Assembly: GCA_964462945.1 (NCBI GenBank)
Contig: CAYWZW010000043.1
Coordinates: 1-44,224 of the forward strand
Length of the DNA stretch: 44,224 nucleotides
Direction: 5' to 3'
Source: GCA-020343675 sp964462945
Lineage (GTDB): Bacteria; Planctomycetota; Phycisphaerae; Sedimentisphaerales; Anaerobacaceae
The notes under the pieces are model-generated. The model did no database searches. It was not told the DNA's origin and worked only from the letters and a program-made list of their open reading frames with translations. This document shows positions 30,669 through 39,194 of the stretch, piece by piece. Position 1 is the stretch's first letter, and every line of letters starts with the position of its first letter. Both the position numbers and the translations under genes were made by a program.

Positions 30669-31990
30669 CTTTTCTCTTGCACATCGATGATCTGTCTGAG
30701 GCTGTACTGGGCCAGGGCGTTTCGTTGAGATTGGACGATCTGCTGCATGGCGGGTGGCTCGTCGGCCGCAGATTGTGCCAGGCCCGCCGCCGCTACGGCG
30801 TCGGCTATGTCGGACAACTTGATATTCGCCGGGTCTCTTGCGGGAAGGAATCCTACTCTGGGCTCGGATGTCCTGACGATCAGTCCACGGCCGACGAGAT
30901 GGTTGAGGATTTTTTCTCCGAACTCGGCGGGAATATCCAATTTGCTGCATAGGACCTCGGATGCGACCGGCGCCTGGTTTGCCTGGAAAGCGGCGGCGAT
31001 CTCCCTGACAACGTTGATTACGGTAAAGTCATTGGCTATGAAGTAGTCCTCGGTTTTCTTGGCGGCGGCGATCTCCGCCGCGTCGAGGCTTTTGAGGTGC
31101 TGAGTCGTAAATGTCAACTGCAGGCCGAACAGGACTATGAGCCAGGTGATAAATATCCAGAGGACGCCGAGCGGGACCAGCCCGACGACGCCGTATATCT
31201 TGCTGTAGGGGATGAACCCGGTGACATATTGGCCGAATCCCATCTTTGCGGCGGTCCAGACCAGGGCGGCGACGGCGGCGCCCCAGACGGCGGCCTTTGC
31301 CTGGACCTTCGTGTTGGGCAGGACGAAATAGAGCAGAAAGAGCACGACCGCGGCGACCACATAGGACAGCAGCAGCGGCCCGACGCGTGAGAAAGACACG
31401 ATAGTCCTTTGCAGCTCGCCTACGGGCTTGTACTGCGTGCTGACGTACACGCCAAGGCCGACGAGCAGCGGCCCGAGCGTGAGTATCGCCCAGTAGTTAA
31501 TGATCCGGTGCAGAAAGCTCCTGCCTCTGGTTGTGTGCCAGATATTGTTGAAGGCATTTTCGATTTTCGAGAGCAGCGCCAGCGCGGCCCAGATGACGAG
31601 CACGGCGCTAACAAGAGTCAGAGAGCCTTTATTCAATCCTTCAAAGAATTGCTGAACGATCCCGTCGAGGTGATCGGTGAGCAGAACTTCTCGTCCGTCG
31701 TTCGTTGGGTATCTTATTTCGCTTAGCTCGAGGTGGCTGTAAACGAGCGCCTTGACGTTTTGCCCGACGTCCTCGGCCGAGAGCGATTGAAAGAGCAAAA
31801 GGATGACGATGGCAAGCGGTACGATACCGAATATCGTATAATAGGACAGAGCGGCGGCCTGCTGGCCGGAGCGGTTCTTCTTCAAGAGTCTGGCGCAGTG
31901 GGACCAGAGTTTGATCTGAAAAACAACAAACCGGCCGGCCTTGCCGAGCTGCGTCGTAGGCGTGGACAAAAGCTCCTCAAGCGTCAGCAT
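30665..31990 (-). CDS. YihY/virulence factor BrkB-like membrane protein
   Basis: The 441-residue protein has the YihY (formerly RNase BN) domain at about 20-285: QQAAALSYYTIFGIVPLAIV (about 32-51), a large central loop with TDHLDGIVQQFFEGLNKGSL, WAALALLSKIENAFNNIWHT, and six membrane helices ending near WIFITWLIVLFGLQLTFT. A soluble C-terminal part of about 130 residues follows, which probably contains a winged helix (VASEVLCSKLDIPAEFGEKI). Function of the family is unknown; it is not the RNase. The ATG at 31990 is chosen because the extension encoded upstream is repeat DNA. Confidence 0.85.
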   Translation of the reverse strand: MLTLEELLSTPTTQLGKAGRFVVFQIKLWSHCARLLKKNRSGQQAAALSYYTIFGIVPLAIVILLLFQSLSAEDVGQNVKALVYSHLELSEIRYPTNDGREVLLTDHLDGIVQQFFEGLNKGSLTLVSAVLVIWAALALLSKIENAFNNIWHTTRGRSFLHRIINYWAILTLGPLLVGLGVYVSTQYKPVGELQRTIVSFSRVGPLLLSYVVAAVVLFLLYFVLPNTKVQAKAAVWGAAVAALVWTAAKMGFGQYVTGFIPYSKIYGVVGLVPLGVLWIFITWLIVLFGLQLTFTTQHLKSLDAAEIAAAKKTEDYFIANDFTVINVVREIAAAFQANQAPVASEVLCSKLDIPAEFGEKILNHLVGRGLIVRTSEPRVGFLPARDPANIKLSDIADAVAAAGLAQSAADEPPAMQQIVQSQRNALAQYSLRQIIDVQEKS

Positions 31991-31991
31991 C

Positions 31992-32069
31992 TTTGCATGC
32001 CCTTTCAATCTCGATTCTCGATGCTGGATGCTCGATGCTCGGCGAGTATCGAGTATCGGGTATCGGGTG
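31992..32069. repeat. Text-like tandem repeat (TCGATGCT/GTATCGGGTATC)
   Basis: The tract tctcgattctcgatgctgga, tgctcgatgctcggcgag, tatcgagtatcgggtatcgg is a low-complexity repeat of the same general style as the blocks at 3253-3296 and 6749-6783. It separates the AsmA-like gene from the YihY gene and carries the end of neither. Confidence 0.65.
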
Positions 32070-35000
32070 CTACTTGAATATCCTTTCAAGGCCCTTTTGC
32101 AACTGGTCCTCTACTTGTCCCTTCAGTTGTTCTTCGAGGAGCTTGCCCATATCGAGCTGGGGCTTGTCCACCGTGCCTTTGAGCGGCAGCGTAATCCTTC
32201 TGCCGGCGGTCTCTCGGCCGACTCTTGCCGTTCTGCCCTCGCTGGTGTAAGGCAGCGTCACGGTCATGTCCAGGCTTTTATCCAGACCGATTACTCCCTT
32301 GAAATTCACCGGGTTGTCGCCGATATCTATTTGCATATCGTCGTATCGAAGAAAACCTTTTTGCAGGACGAATCTCGTCGGATGAATGGTCATGTCCGTC
32401 CCACTGGCGCCCGCACCGGCCAGCGCAAGAATCTGTCCCAGCAAATCCGAGGCATGCAGGCGTAGCTGGCTGATCGAAATCGTGCCGATCACGACGGCGT
32501 CGTTTTTGGCCTGGGCGCTGATGGGTATGTCTAACTGCTCGCAATTGAAATTGGCAATGCCGCTGACGTTGACGGCGTTTGCGAAGATCGGGCTGACGTA
32601 TTTCAGAAGCTGCCGGGTCGTGGCGTCGTTGATTTTAATGTCTTTGACGATTTGCATGGGCTTGGGGGTTTTCAACAGGGCGGGCTTTTGTTTGAAATCG
32701 GCCTGCCCACCGAAGTTGAACTGGCCCTCGTTGACGGTCGTGGAAAACGGCGCTATTTTCAGCAGGCCTTTGTCGATCTGGATGTCCATGTCGGTGGGGC
32801 CGAAATCGAGGCCCATATAGCCAGCCTGCTGAAAGCCGACTTTGGCCTTGGCGGTGAGATTGGGCAGGAGCTGGTCCGTTTGGCCGATTGGATACTCGCT
32901 CAGGAAGTTGATCGCGTCCTTTCGCTTGCCTTGGAGCGTCAGCCCCTCCGGCAGGTACGGCGCCACCGCAGCGCTGACCGCTGTCCAGTCATATTCCAGC
33001 TCGGCAGTGCCCTTGAGTTCTGATTTTTGGTTTTTCTTGTTCAGATTGGATAGGTTTATGTGCCCTTTAATCTGGTCGGACAAAAGATTAAGTTTTGCCG
33101 AATAAGTTTTTTCAATCGGATTAGTCTCAATGTCGGCAACTATCGAGGTATTCAATTGCTTAAAAGGTTTCGTTCCGGGAGAAGTAAACTCGATGTTTTT
33201 GATATTTGTTTTCTCAGTTACTATATGGAAAGTGTTATTTTGAGAGGTGACTTTCATTTCAGATTCGGCGATGCCGGCAAATTGCAGGTCCTTCGGGAGA
33301 GAGCCGAACATGACGGCAAACGGCCTGAGCTTCGCCAGGTCGAGATTGCTTGCCGAGAGAGCCAGGCGAAGAGGCTGCGTCGAGTCTTTGTTCAGCGGGA
33401 TAACGCTGTCTTTTGCGCCGAGCTGGCCGAAGCTTGTTCTGGCCGTTACAGAGTTCAGCGCGAGGACGTTGTTCTTTTTGTCGAAGTCAACGGCTGTATC
33501 TATCTGCGCCTTCGGCTCCGAGACACTGTTGCCGTCCTGGGCGTCCACGCGGAGATTGCTGAGGGTCGATGAACCCGTCGTGATGATTTTGTCGTCCTTG
33601 ATGGAAACCTGCCCCTTGCCCAGAAACTGGCCGGCGATTTTGTACGGGCCGAAGTCTATGAACTGCCCTAATTCCGACTGGAGCTTCGTCAGGTCGGCCT
33701 CGGCGTTGTACGTGAGCGACTCCATGCTTCCGGCGCAGTTGATTTTCGCGAACGGGGCCGAGACGTCTATCTTGTCGAAATTCATGCCGGCCTTGCCCGA
33801 TGAAACTGAAGCTTCGGCCTTTATCGGCTCCGAGAGGGCGATTTTCTTTCCTTCCACGGTGCCGCCCAATCCGGCGAGTGTTGCCGAAGCTCGGATTTGT
33901 TTTTGTCCGGCCTGGGTGGCCGTCGCAACGTTGCCGGTCAGTTGGCCCGAGGTCACTTGCGTACCTTCTTTGAGCCCGAGGGTCTTGGGCATCTGGGACA
34001 AAACCGCTGCGACGTCACAGTTGAAATCGCCTTTCAAGTTGTAATTCGAATCGGCTTGAAGGAGCTCACCGACGGATTTGAATGTGGTGGGCAGCGTCCC
34101 ACTGGCCGAAGCCGAGGCCCAATCGCTTTTGATCTGCAGGGTCTGAATGTTTATCGTTTCCTTTCCCTGGCTCAGGGCCATACTGATACCCAGATCAGCG
34201 GTGCGGAGCCTGTCACCTTTCAGTGCGGCTCCTGTTACGTCCAGATTCCTGGCTTTGACCTCGGCGTTCAAATTCTCAATTCGGCCGTCTTTGATTTCAC
34301 TCTTCATCTGCCCCCCAACAAAACCCTTGGCCTGCACCTCAAGACCGGCCAGCGCGAAGATCGGCCCCAGGGTTTCGATGTCCAGGTCGGTGACCTCGAC
34401 CGTCAAATCGCCGCTGGTGCCTTTGAGGATCCAGCCGGTCTGCTTCGCCGGGGTCACGTGACCGGCCACTCGAATCTCCGAGGGTTTGTTCGCCTGAGCG
34501 ACGGCCATACGCAGATCGAAGTCCGTTTGCTGTCCCGGCGGCTGGAGATTGAGTTTTGAATTTATCTGCGAAACTTCGACCGTGCCGGATTTCGGATCGG
34601 TTACTTTCACGTTTCCGTCGTTGAGAACAAGCTCAATTCTCTGGATGGGCAACGCGACCGGCTGCAATCCTCCGCCGGCGGGGGGCTTCTTTTGAGGGGG
34701 CTGAGCTTCCGTGGCCGGCCGGTCCTTGAGATTGATCTGGACCCTCGGCTTGTCGATCAGGGTCTGGCCGAATGCGAGATTGCCCGCCAGAAGGGAGCCG
34801 TAGTGTGGTCTTGTGGCGATTTGCTCGACCTGGACGGAGATTTGGCCGGCGTTGTCGTTGAAGCTGAAGTCCGCAACCTTGATGCCTTTGAGCCAGCCCA
34901 TCGACAAGTCGGCGAAGTCCGTTCGCCCGGCGACCGAGCCGTTGATCTTGGCCAGTATTATCCGGCGGCCCTTCTCGGATGAAATGAAGGCAGGCAGGAG

Positions 35001-35108
35001 CAGAAGCAGCAGGACAATCAGAACAACCAGAAGCGGCAGCGCCAGCTTGAGCACCCTGGTTACAGTCTTTTTTCCCGGTTTGACTTTTGAGTTTCTGTCG
35101 GTCCGCAT
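32070..35108 (-). CDS. Large AsmA-like envelope protein
   Basis: The 1012-residue protein has one N-terminal membrane helix (LALPLLVVLIVLLLLLLPAF, about residues 22-41) and a very long beta-rich periplasmic region with many repeated strands of the type VEGKKIALSEPIKAEA. The C-terminus has FVLQKGFLRYDDMQIDIGD, PLKGTVDKPQLDMGKLLEEQ, a typical AsmA/TamB-like ending. Members bridge the inner and outer membranes and are thought to carry lipids. ATG at 35108 is favoured over GTG at 35147 because the ribosome binding site is better. It is transcribed after frr with a 110-base gap. Confidence 0.83.
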   Translation of the reverse strand: MRTDRNSKVKPGKKTVTRVLKLALPLLVVLIVLLLLLLPAFISSEKGRRIILAKINGSVAGRTDFADLSMGWLKGIKVADFSFNDNAGQISVQVEQIATRPHYGSLLAGNLAFGQTLIDKPRVQINLKDRPATEAQPPQKKPPAGGGLQPVALPIQRIELVLNDGNVKVTDPKSGTVEVSQINSKLNLQPPGQQTDFDLRMAVAQANKPSEIRVAGHVTPAKQTGWILKGTSGDLTVEVTDLDIETLGPIFALAGLEVQAKGFVGGQMKSEIKDGRIENLNAEVKARNLDVTGAALKGDRLRTADLGISMALSQGKETINIQTLQIKSDWASASASGTLPTTFKSVGELLQADSNYNLKGDFNCDVAAVLSQMPKTLGLKEGTQVTSGQLTGNVATATQAGQKQIRASATLAGLGGTVEGKKIALSEPIKAEASVSSGKAGMNFDKIDVSAPFAKINCAGSMESLTYNAEADLTKLQSELGQFIDFGPYKIAGQFLGKGQVSIKDDKIITTGSSTLSNLRVDAQDGNSVSEPKAQIDTAVDFDKKNNVLALNSVTARTSFGQLGAKDSVIPLNKDSTQPLRLALSASNLDLAKLRPFAVMFGSLPKDLQFAGIAESEMKVTSQNNTFHIVTEKTNIKNIEFTSPGTKPFKQLNTSIVADIETNPIEKTYSAKLNLLSDQIKGHINLSNLNKKNQKSELKGTAELEYDWTAVSAAVAPYLPEGLTLQGKRKDAINFLSEYPIGQTDQLLPNLTAKAKVGFQQAGYMGLDFGPTDMDIQIDKGLLKIAPFSTTVNEGQFNFGGQADFKQKPALLKTPKPMQIVKDIKINDATTRQLLKYVSPIFANAVNVSGIANFNCEQLDIPISAQAKNDAVVIGTISISQLRLHASDLLGQILALAGAGASGTDMTIHPTRFVLQKGFLRYDDMQIDIGDNPVNFKGVIGLDKSLDMTVTLPYTSEGRTARVGRETAGRRITLPLKGTVDKPQLDMGKLLEEQLKGQVEDQLQKGLERIFK

Positions 35109-35217
35109 CGCTTTGACCCCCGAAACAAAGTTAGTGAGTAACGGCACCAGAGCATAAGAGCACGCGGCGCTTGACGTGTGCTTTGTGAGCTTATGATCTG
35201 TGCGCCTTATGACAAAA

Positions 35218-35778
35218 TCAGTCGAGCATTATTTCGTCTGATTTGCTTTTGATCAGCCCATCCACGTCGTCGATGTACTTCTTGGTAATATCGTCGATTT
35301 GCTTCTTGCCTTTTTCGAGGTCATCTTCGGTGATGAGTCCGTCTTTTTCCTGTTTTTCAAGGTTCTTGTTTGCGTCCCTTCGAATGTTGCGAATGGTGAC
35401 TTTTGTCTGCTCGCCGGTCTGTTTGGCCTGCTGAGCGAGCTGCTTTCTTCTTTCCCCGCTGAGCGTCGGGACATTGAGCCTGATGATTTTACCGTCCACG
35501 ACCGGTGCGATGCTCAGGTCGCTGGCCTTGATGGCCTTCTCGATTTCCTTAACCGAACTGGGATCGAACGGCTTAATCACAATCATATCTATCTGAGGCG
35601 CGGCCAGCGTGGCCATCTGTTTTAGCGGCGTGGGTGTTCCGTAAAAGTCGGCCTTTATGTTTTCGATCAGCGCCGTTGAGGCCCTGCCGCTGCGAATGGT
35701 CTTCATCTCATCCTGGAGGATTTCGACCGCCTTTTTCATTTTGGATTCCGTGTCCGAGACTGTTCCCTTGGTAGGCAT
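35218..35778 (-). CDS. frr: Ribosome recycling factor
   Basis: The 186-residue protein releases ribosomes from mRNA after termination. It has the three-helix core: MKKAVEILQDEMKTIRSGRA (14-33), the beta domain with FYGTPTPLKQMATLAAPQ (45-62), IVIKPFD, LNVPTLSGERRKQLAQQAKQ and IRNIRRDANKNLEKQEKDG. The ATG at 35778 is chosen because a GAGG precedes it and family members start MPTKGT-like. It is last of the rpsB-tsf-pyrH-frr operon, eight bases after pyrH. Confidence 0.97.
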   Translation of the reverse strand: MPTKGTVSDTESKMKKAVEILQDEMKTIRSGRASTALIENIKADFYGTPTPLKQMATLAAPQIDMIVIKPFDPSSVKEIEKAIKASDLSIAPVVDGKIIRLNVPTLSGERRKQLAQQAKQTGEQTKVTIRNIRRDANKNLEKQEKDGLITEDDLEKGKKQIDDITKKYIDDVDGLIKSKSDEIMLD

Positions 35779-35786
35779 CTTCAACC

Positions 35787-36509
35787 TCACTTCATCACTA
35801 TTCTGGTGCCGACGCGCTCGCCACAAAGGGCTTTGGTTATGTTGCCCTTTTCGAAAATATTCACGACGACAATCGGGATATTGTTGTCCCGGCAGAGACT
35901 TATGGCTGCGTGATCCATGATTCGCAGCTTGCGGGCCAGCACCTCGTCATACGTTAATTCTTCGAAAAGCCGTGCATCCGGGTTCTTCTTGGGGTCGTCG
36001 CTGTAAACACCCTGGACCTTTGTGGCTTTGATAAGCAGGTCGGCGTCAAGCTCCGAAGCCCTCAGGGCCGCACACGTGTCGGTGGTAAAGAAGGGATTTC
36101 CCGTGCCGCCGGCCAGGATCGCAACCCGTCCCTGCTCGAGGTGGCGAATCGCCCTCCTGCGAATGAAGGGCTCGCACATCGCCGCAACCTCTATCGCGCT
36201 GAGGACCCGCGTCGGCTGCCCGAGCTTCTCGAGCATCTCCTGCAGCGCACAGGCGTTGATAATGGTTGCCAACATCCCCATATAGTCGGCGGTGTTCCGG
36301 GGTATATGGCTGGTCTTGGCGAAACTTTCCCCCCGCAGGAAATTGCCCGCCCCGACGACGACGGCGACCTGCGGCCCGATCTTGCAGATCTCCGCTATCC
36401 TCTCGGCGAGCGATTCGAGTGCGGCGCCGTCGATCCCGAACTGGCCCGGCCGGCAAAAACTCTCGCCCGAGAGCTTCAACAGCACACGATGATATTTGCT
36501 CTCTGCCAT
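35787..36509 (-). CDS. pyrH: UMP kinase
   Basis: The 240-residue kinase converts UMP to UDP with ATP. Motifs are RVLLKLSGESF (8-18), VAVVVGAGNFLRG (47-59), NTADYMGMLATIINACAL (about 71-88) and AGGTGNPFFTTDTCAALRA (about 132-150), all typical of bacterial PyrH. ATG at 36509 is preferred since AGGA lies five bases before it, giving the standard length. It lies 62 bases after tsf in the same operon. Confidence 0.96.
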   Translation of the reverse strand: MAESKYHRVLLKLSGESFCRPGQFGIDGAALESLAERIAEICKIGPQVAVVVGAGNFLRGESFAKTSHIPRNTADYMGMLATIINACALQEMLEKLGQPTRVLSAIEVAAMCEPFIRRRAIRHLEQGRVAILAGGTGNPFFTTDTCAALRASELDADLLIKATKVQGVYSDDPKKNPDARLFEELTYDEVLARKLRIMDHAAISLCRDNNIPIVVVNIFEKGNITKALCGERVGTRIVMK

Positions 36510-36571
36510 TGTTTCCTGCATCTCGCGAAGCGCATCTCGCATCGGGCTTCACGGTTCATCGGGAACACCTG

Positions 36572-37438
36572 TTATCCGACTTCAAATCGGACAAACCTCC
36601 TGATCTTTGCCTTGCCGCCCGCTTGTCTGGCGGCGTCAGCCAGGACCTGCTCGACAGATTTGCTGTCGTCCTTGACAAACGGCTGCAGCAGGAGGCAATT
36701 CTCAGTGTAGAATTTGTTCAACTTGCCTTCGACGATTTTGCTCACCATGTTCGCGGGCTTGTTCTTAACCTGTTCGGCGAAGATCGCCTTCTCCCGCTCA
36801 ATCGTCTTAGGATCAATCTGGTCTTTGTTCAGCGCCAGGGGCTTGGTTGCGGTTATGTGCATGGCGATGTCGGCGGCCGTAGTCTTCATCGTGTTGCCGG
36901 CGGCAGTGGCGTCATCACTGGTCTCAATTTGGACCATGGTCCCGACCTTCTCGTTGAAGTGGATGTACGTGGTTATAAGTCCCGGGCCGTCGAGCGTGTA
37001 TTTTGCATAGTCTCCCACCTGCGTTTTCTCGCCGGTCTTGCTGACTGTTTCGGTCAGAATATCATTGAATTTTTTTCCGCCGATGGGGGTCTCAAGGACA
37101 TTCTCCGGGCCGTGGTCGGCCGGGCAGGCCAGGGCGAACTCCGCCAGCCTCTGCGCCGCCGTCACGAAATCTCCACTCCTGGCGACAAAATCGGTCTCGC
37201 AGCAAAGCGTTGCCATAACCGCCGTTCTGCCGTCGGGGGTGCTTTTGCCCACGACCAGGCCTTCGGAGGTTTCCCGCCCGGCACGTTTGGCCAAGGTCGC
37301 CAGACCTTTCTTTCTGAGTATGTCCATGGCTTGTTCGAGGTCACCGTTGGCTTCCTGAAGCGCCTTTTTGCAGTCCATCATTCCCTGACCGCTCATTTTC
37401 CGCAGCTCCATCACAGCCGCTGCTGAGATTTCCGACAT
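36572..37438 (-). CDS. tsf: Translation elongation factor Ts
   Basis: The 288-residue protein is the nucleotide exchange factor of EF-Tu. It begins ISAAAVMELRKMSGQGMMDC (4-23) and KKALQEANGDLEQAMDILRK, the UBA-like domain, and then MATLCCETDFVARSGDF (about 75-91) with the EF-Tu contact region TDFVAR. Later segments such as GTMVQIETSDDA and NFCTENCLLLQ-like FYTENCLLLQPFVKDD are typical. It is 78 bases after rpsB and 62 before pyrH. Confidence 0.96.
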   Translation of the reverse strand: MSEISAAAVMELRKMSGQGMMDCKKALQEANGDLEQAMDILRKKGLATLAKRAGRETSEGLVVGKSTPDGRTAVMATLCCETDFVARSGDFVTAAQRLAEFALACPADHGPENVLETPIGGKKFNDILTETVSKTGEKTQVGDYAKYTLDGPGLITTYIHFNEKVGTMVQIETSDDATAAGNTMKTTAADIAMHITATKPLALNKDQIDPKTIEREKAIFAEQVKNKPANMVSKIVEGKLNKFYTENCLLLQPFVKDDSKSVEQVLADAARQAGGKAKIRRFVRFEVG

Positions 37439-37516
37439 CTTGAAAACTCCTGTTCTCTGCTGGTTCGTGGATTGTTACGTGTATCGTGCTAACCGGCGGC
37501 CAGGCCGCCGTAAGTT

Positions 37517-38407
37517 CTACGGATTAGTTGCCGTCGCGTCGCCGCCTGTCTCGGCGGGTTCCTCCTGCCTGCCCCGATTTTCCTGCGTGGCCGCCTCCGG
37601 GGTCTGCCCGGAGCTTTGCTCTACGACGCTCGCCATTTGGGGTTTCGCTTCGCCGGCGTGCGCCGATGAAGGTCTTTTGGAACGAACGCGTCTGGGCCGT
37701 TGGGGCTGCTCCTGGCGAGCCGCAGTCATCGTCTTGCCAATCGCCACGGCATCGGCCAGCTCGCTGAGCAGCAGGTCAATCGCCCTGATAGAGTCGTCAT
37801 TTGCCGGGATCGCCACGTCCACGGTGTCAGGGTCCGAATCCGTATCGAGAAGTCCTATGGTGGCGATCTGGAGCTTCTTGGCCTCTCGCAGGGCAAGATA
37901 CTCTTTCTTGGCGTCAACAACGACAACGGCGCCCGGCAGGCGAGACATATTCCGAACGCCCTGCAGATTGGCCTTTATCTTCCGCATCTCGCGTTTGAGC
38001 CGTGAAGCCTGCTTCTTGCTCTCGCTGTCGAGCGATCCATCTTCGGACATGGATTCGAGCTGTTCCAGTCTCTGCAGCCGGGAACGTATTGTCCTGAAAT
38101 TGGTGAGCATGCCGCCAAGCCACCGCTGGTTGGTATAGTGCATCTGGCACTTGTTGGCGGCGGCCTCGACCGCTTTCTGGGCCTGGCGCTTTGTTCCCAC
38201 GAAAACGACGTCCTTGCCGGAGGAGACCACCTCTGCGAGAAGCTTCTTGGCGATCAGCAGCCCCCTCAATGTTTTTTTGACGTCGATAATATGGATATTC
38301 CCGCGTTTTGCGAAAATAAACGGGGCCATCTTGGGGTTCCACCGGCTCACACCGTGTCCAAAATGCACCCCTGCGCTAATCAGTTTCCGTGCCAGTTCTT
38401 TAGCCAC
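37517..38407 (-). CDS. rpsB: 30S ribosomal protein S2 with C-terminal extension
   Basis: The 296-residue protein has an S2 core of about 230 residues: LISAGVHFGHGVSRWNPKMA, FIFAKRGNIHIIDVKKTL, RWLGGMLTNFRTIRSRL, SRLPGAVVVVDAKKEYLAL, IGLLDTDSDPDTVDVAIPAN and SELADAV. After the core a tail of about 65 residues follows, rich in Arg, Pro, Ala and Glu and probably unstructured. The GTG at 38407 is preferred to TTG at 38431 because a GGAG ribosome binding site lies eight bases before it. It leads the rpsB-tsf-pyrH-frr operon. Confidence 0.96.
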   Translation of the reverse strand: MAKELARKLISAGVHFGHGVSRWNPKMAPFIFAKRGNIHIIDVKKTLRGLLIAKKLLAEVVSSGKDVVFVGTKRQAQKAVEAAANKCQMHYTNQRWLGGMLTNFRTIRSRLQRLEQLESMSEDGSLDSESKKQASRLKREMRKIKANLQGVRNMSRLPGAVVVVDAKKEYLALREAKKLQIATIGLLDTDSDPDTVDVAIPANDDSIRAIDLLLSELADAVAIGKTMTAARQEQPQRPRRVRSKRPSSAHAGEAKPQMASVVEQSSGQTPEAATQENRGRQEEPAETGGDATATNP

Positions 38408-38472
38408 AAAAGATCTCCAAACACTATTCAAACCTTGACCTCATACGCCCTACGGGGGCAGACAAAATACGA

Positions 38473-38501
38473 TAAATAATGTAAAACCCACGATATGTCA
38501 A
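38473..38501 (-). promoter_or_regulatory. Promoter of the rpsB operon
   Basis: On the reverse strand TTGACA (38501-38496) is a perfect -35 box. With a 17-base spacer, TATTTA (38478-38473) is a modest -10 match. It lies about 66 bases before the rpsB start codon and in the correct direction. Confidence 0.5.
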
Positions 38502-38649
38502 GAACTTATGTTGAGAATTTTTTTTCAGCGTGCGAGTGGATTTGGCGGCCCGCGAGCGATGGAAACATGCTCACAACCGCACCCTGTGGGCTTCGGCGCC
38601 TCGTGCGTTTGGCGGTCTGCCGCAAGAGCAGCGGCCGGCGGGCGGGTCC

Positions 38650-39060
38650 CTAATACCAAACCGTGATTAGAATGTTGGGCTCGGTTTTTTTGTCCTGGAT
38701 CTCGCCTACGGTGACATTTGTTCGTTTTATTCTCACATCCGGGTTTTCGTTCAGCCATCGGGTGATTTGCTCATCCATAAAGTTGATGGCGCCGGGGTGC
38801 AGCTTCGTGAAAAACGTCCTCACGCCCTGGATTCGGTCGGTGGGCATCATTTTTTGTGCCGGTCTGCTTGCCGCCGGAGGCGGCTCACCTGGTTTTACCG
38901 CCGGCTTCGGTACACTCATCTGCGGCGTTTGGGCCGTCCTGCCGCCGCCCAAATTAAGAGGGGCATGAGAAACACCTGTGTCGCTCGCACCGCCGTCGTT
39001 GAAGGGGATCGGCTCGTTGCGTTTCTGACTGCCGACATTAGTGCCGTCGAAATTGTCCAT
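38650..39060 (-). CDS. Conserved planctomycete-type hypothetical protein
   Basis: The 136-residue protein has a disordered, proline-rich N-terminal half (residues 1-75) and a compact C-terminal domain that begins RIQGVRTFFTKLHPGAINFM and has DEQITRWLNENPDVRIKRTN and NILITVWY. I do not recognise the family. It resembles a small alpha/beta domain, possibly related to secretion-associated or dihydrofolate-like small proteins, but this is speculation. The ATG at 39060 follows an AGAGGG. It lies 134 bases after the secretin gene in the same direction. Confidence 0.7.
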   Translation of the reverse strand: MDNFDGTNVGSQKRNEPIPFNDGGASDTGVSHAPLNLGGGRTAQTPQMSVPKPAVKPGEPPPAASRPAQKMMPTDRIQGVRTFFTKLHPGAINFMDEQITRWLNENPDVRIKRTNVTVGEIQDKKTEPNILITVWY

Positions 39061-39194
39061 AGACTGTCCCTCTGTCAAGAATCAAATTACCATTATTGCC
39101 CCCAGGTATGATGCTGCCCGCGCCGAAAGAAGGCAGCAGCACGGATTTAGTCCGAGCGGTCATTTGTTCCGCGTGCCTCTTTCTTCAAGCTTTG

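Noticed and set aside
36266..37426. Forward frame of 386 codons opposite pyrH and tsf
   Set aside because: It is a shadow of two well-supported essential genes, without family motifs or a ribosome binding site.
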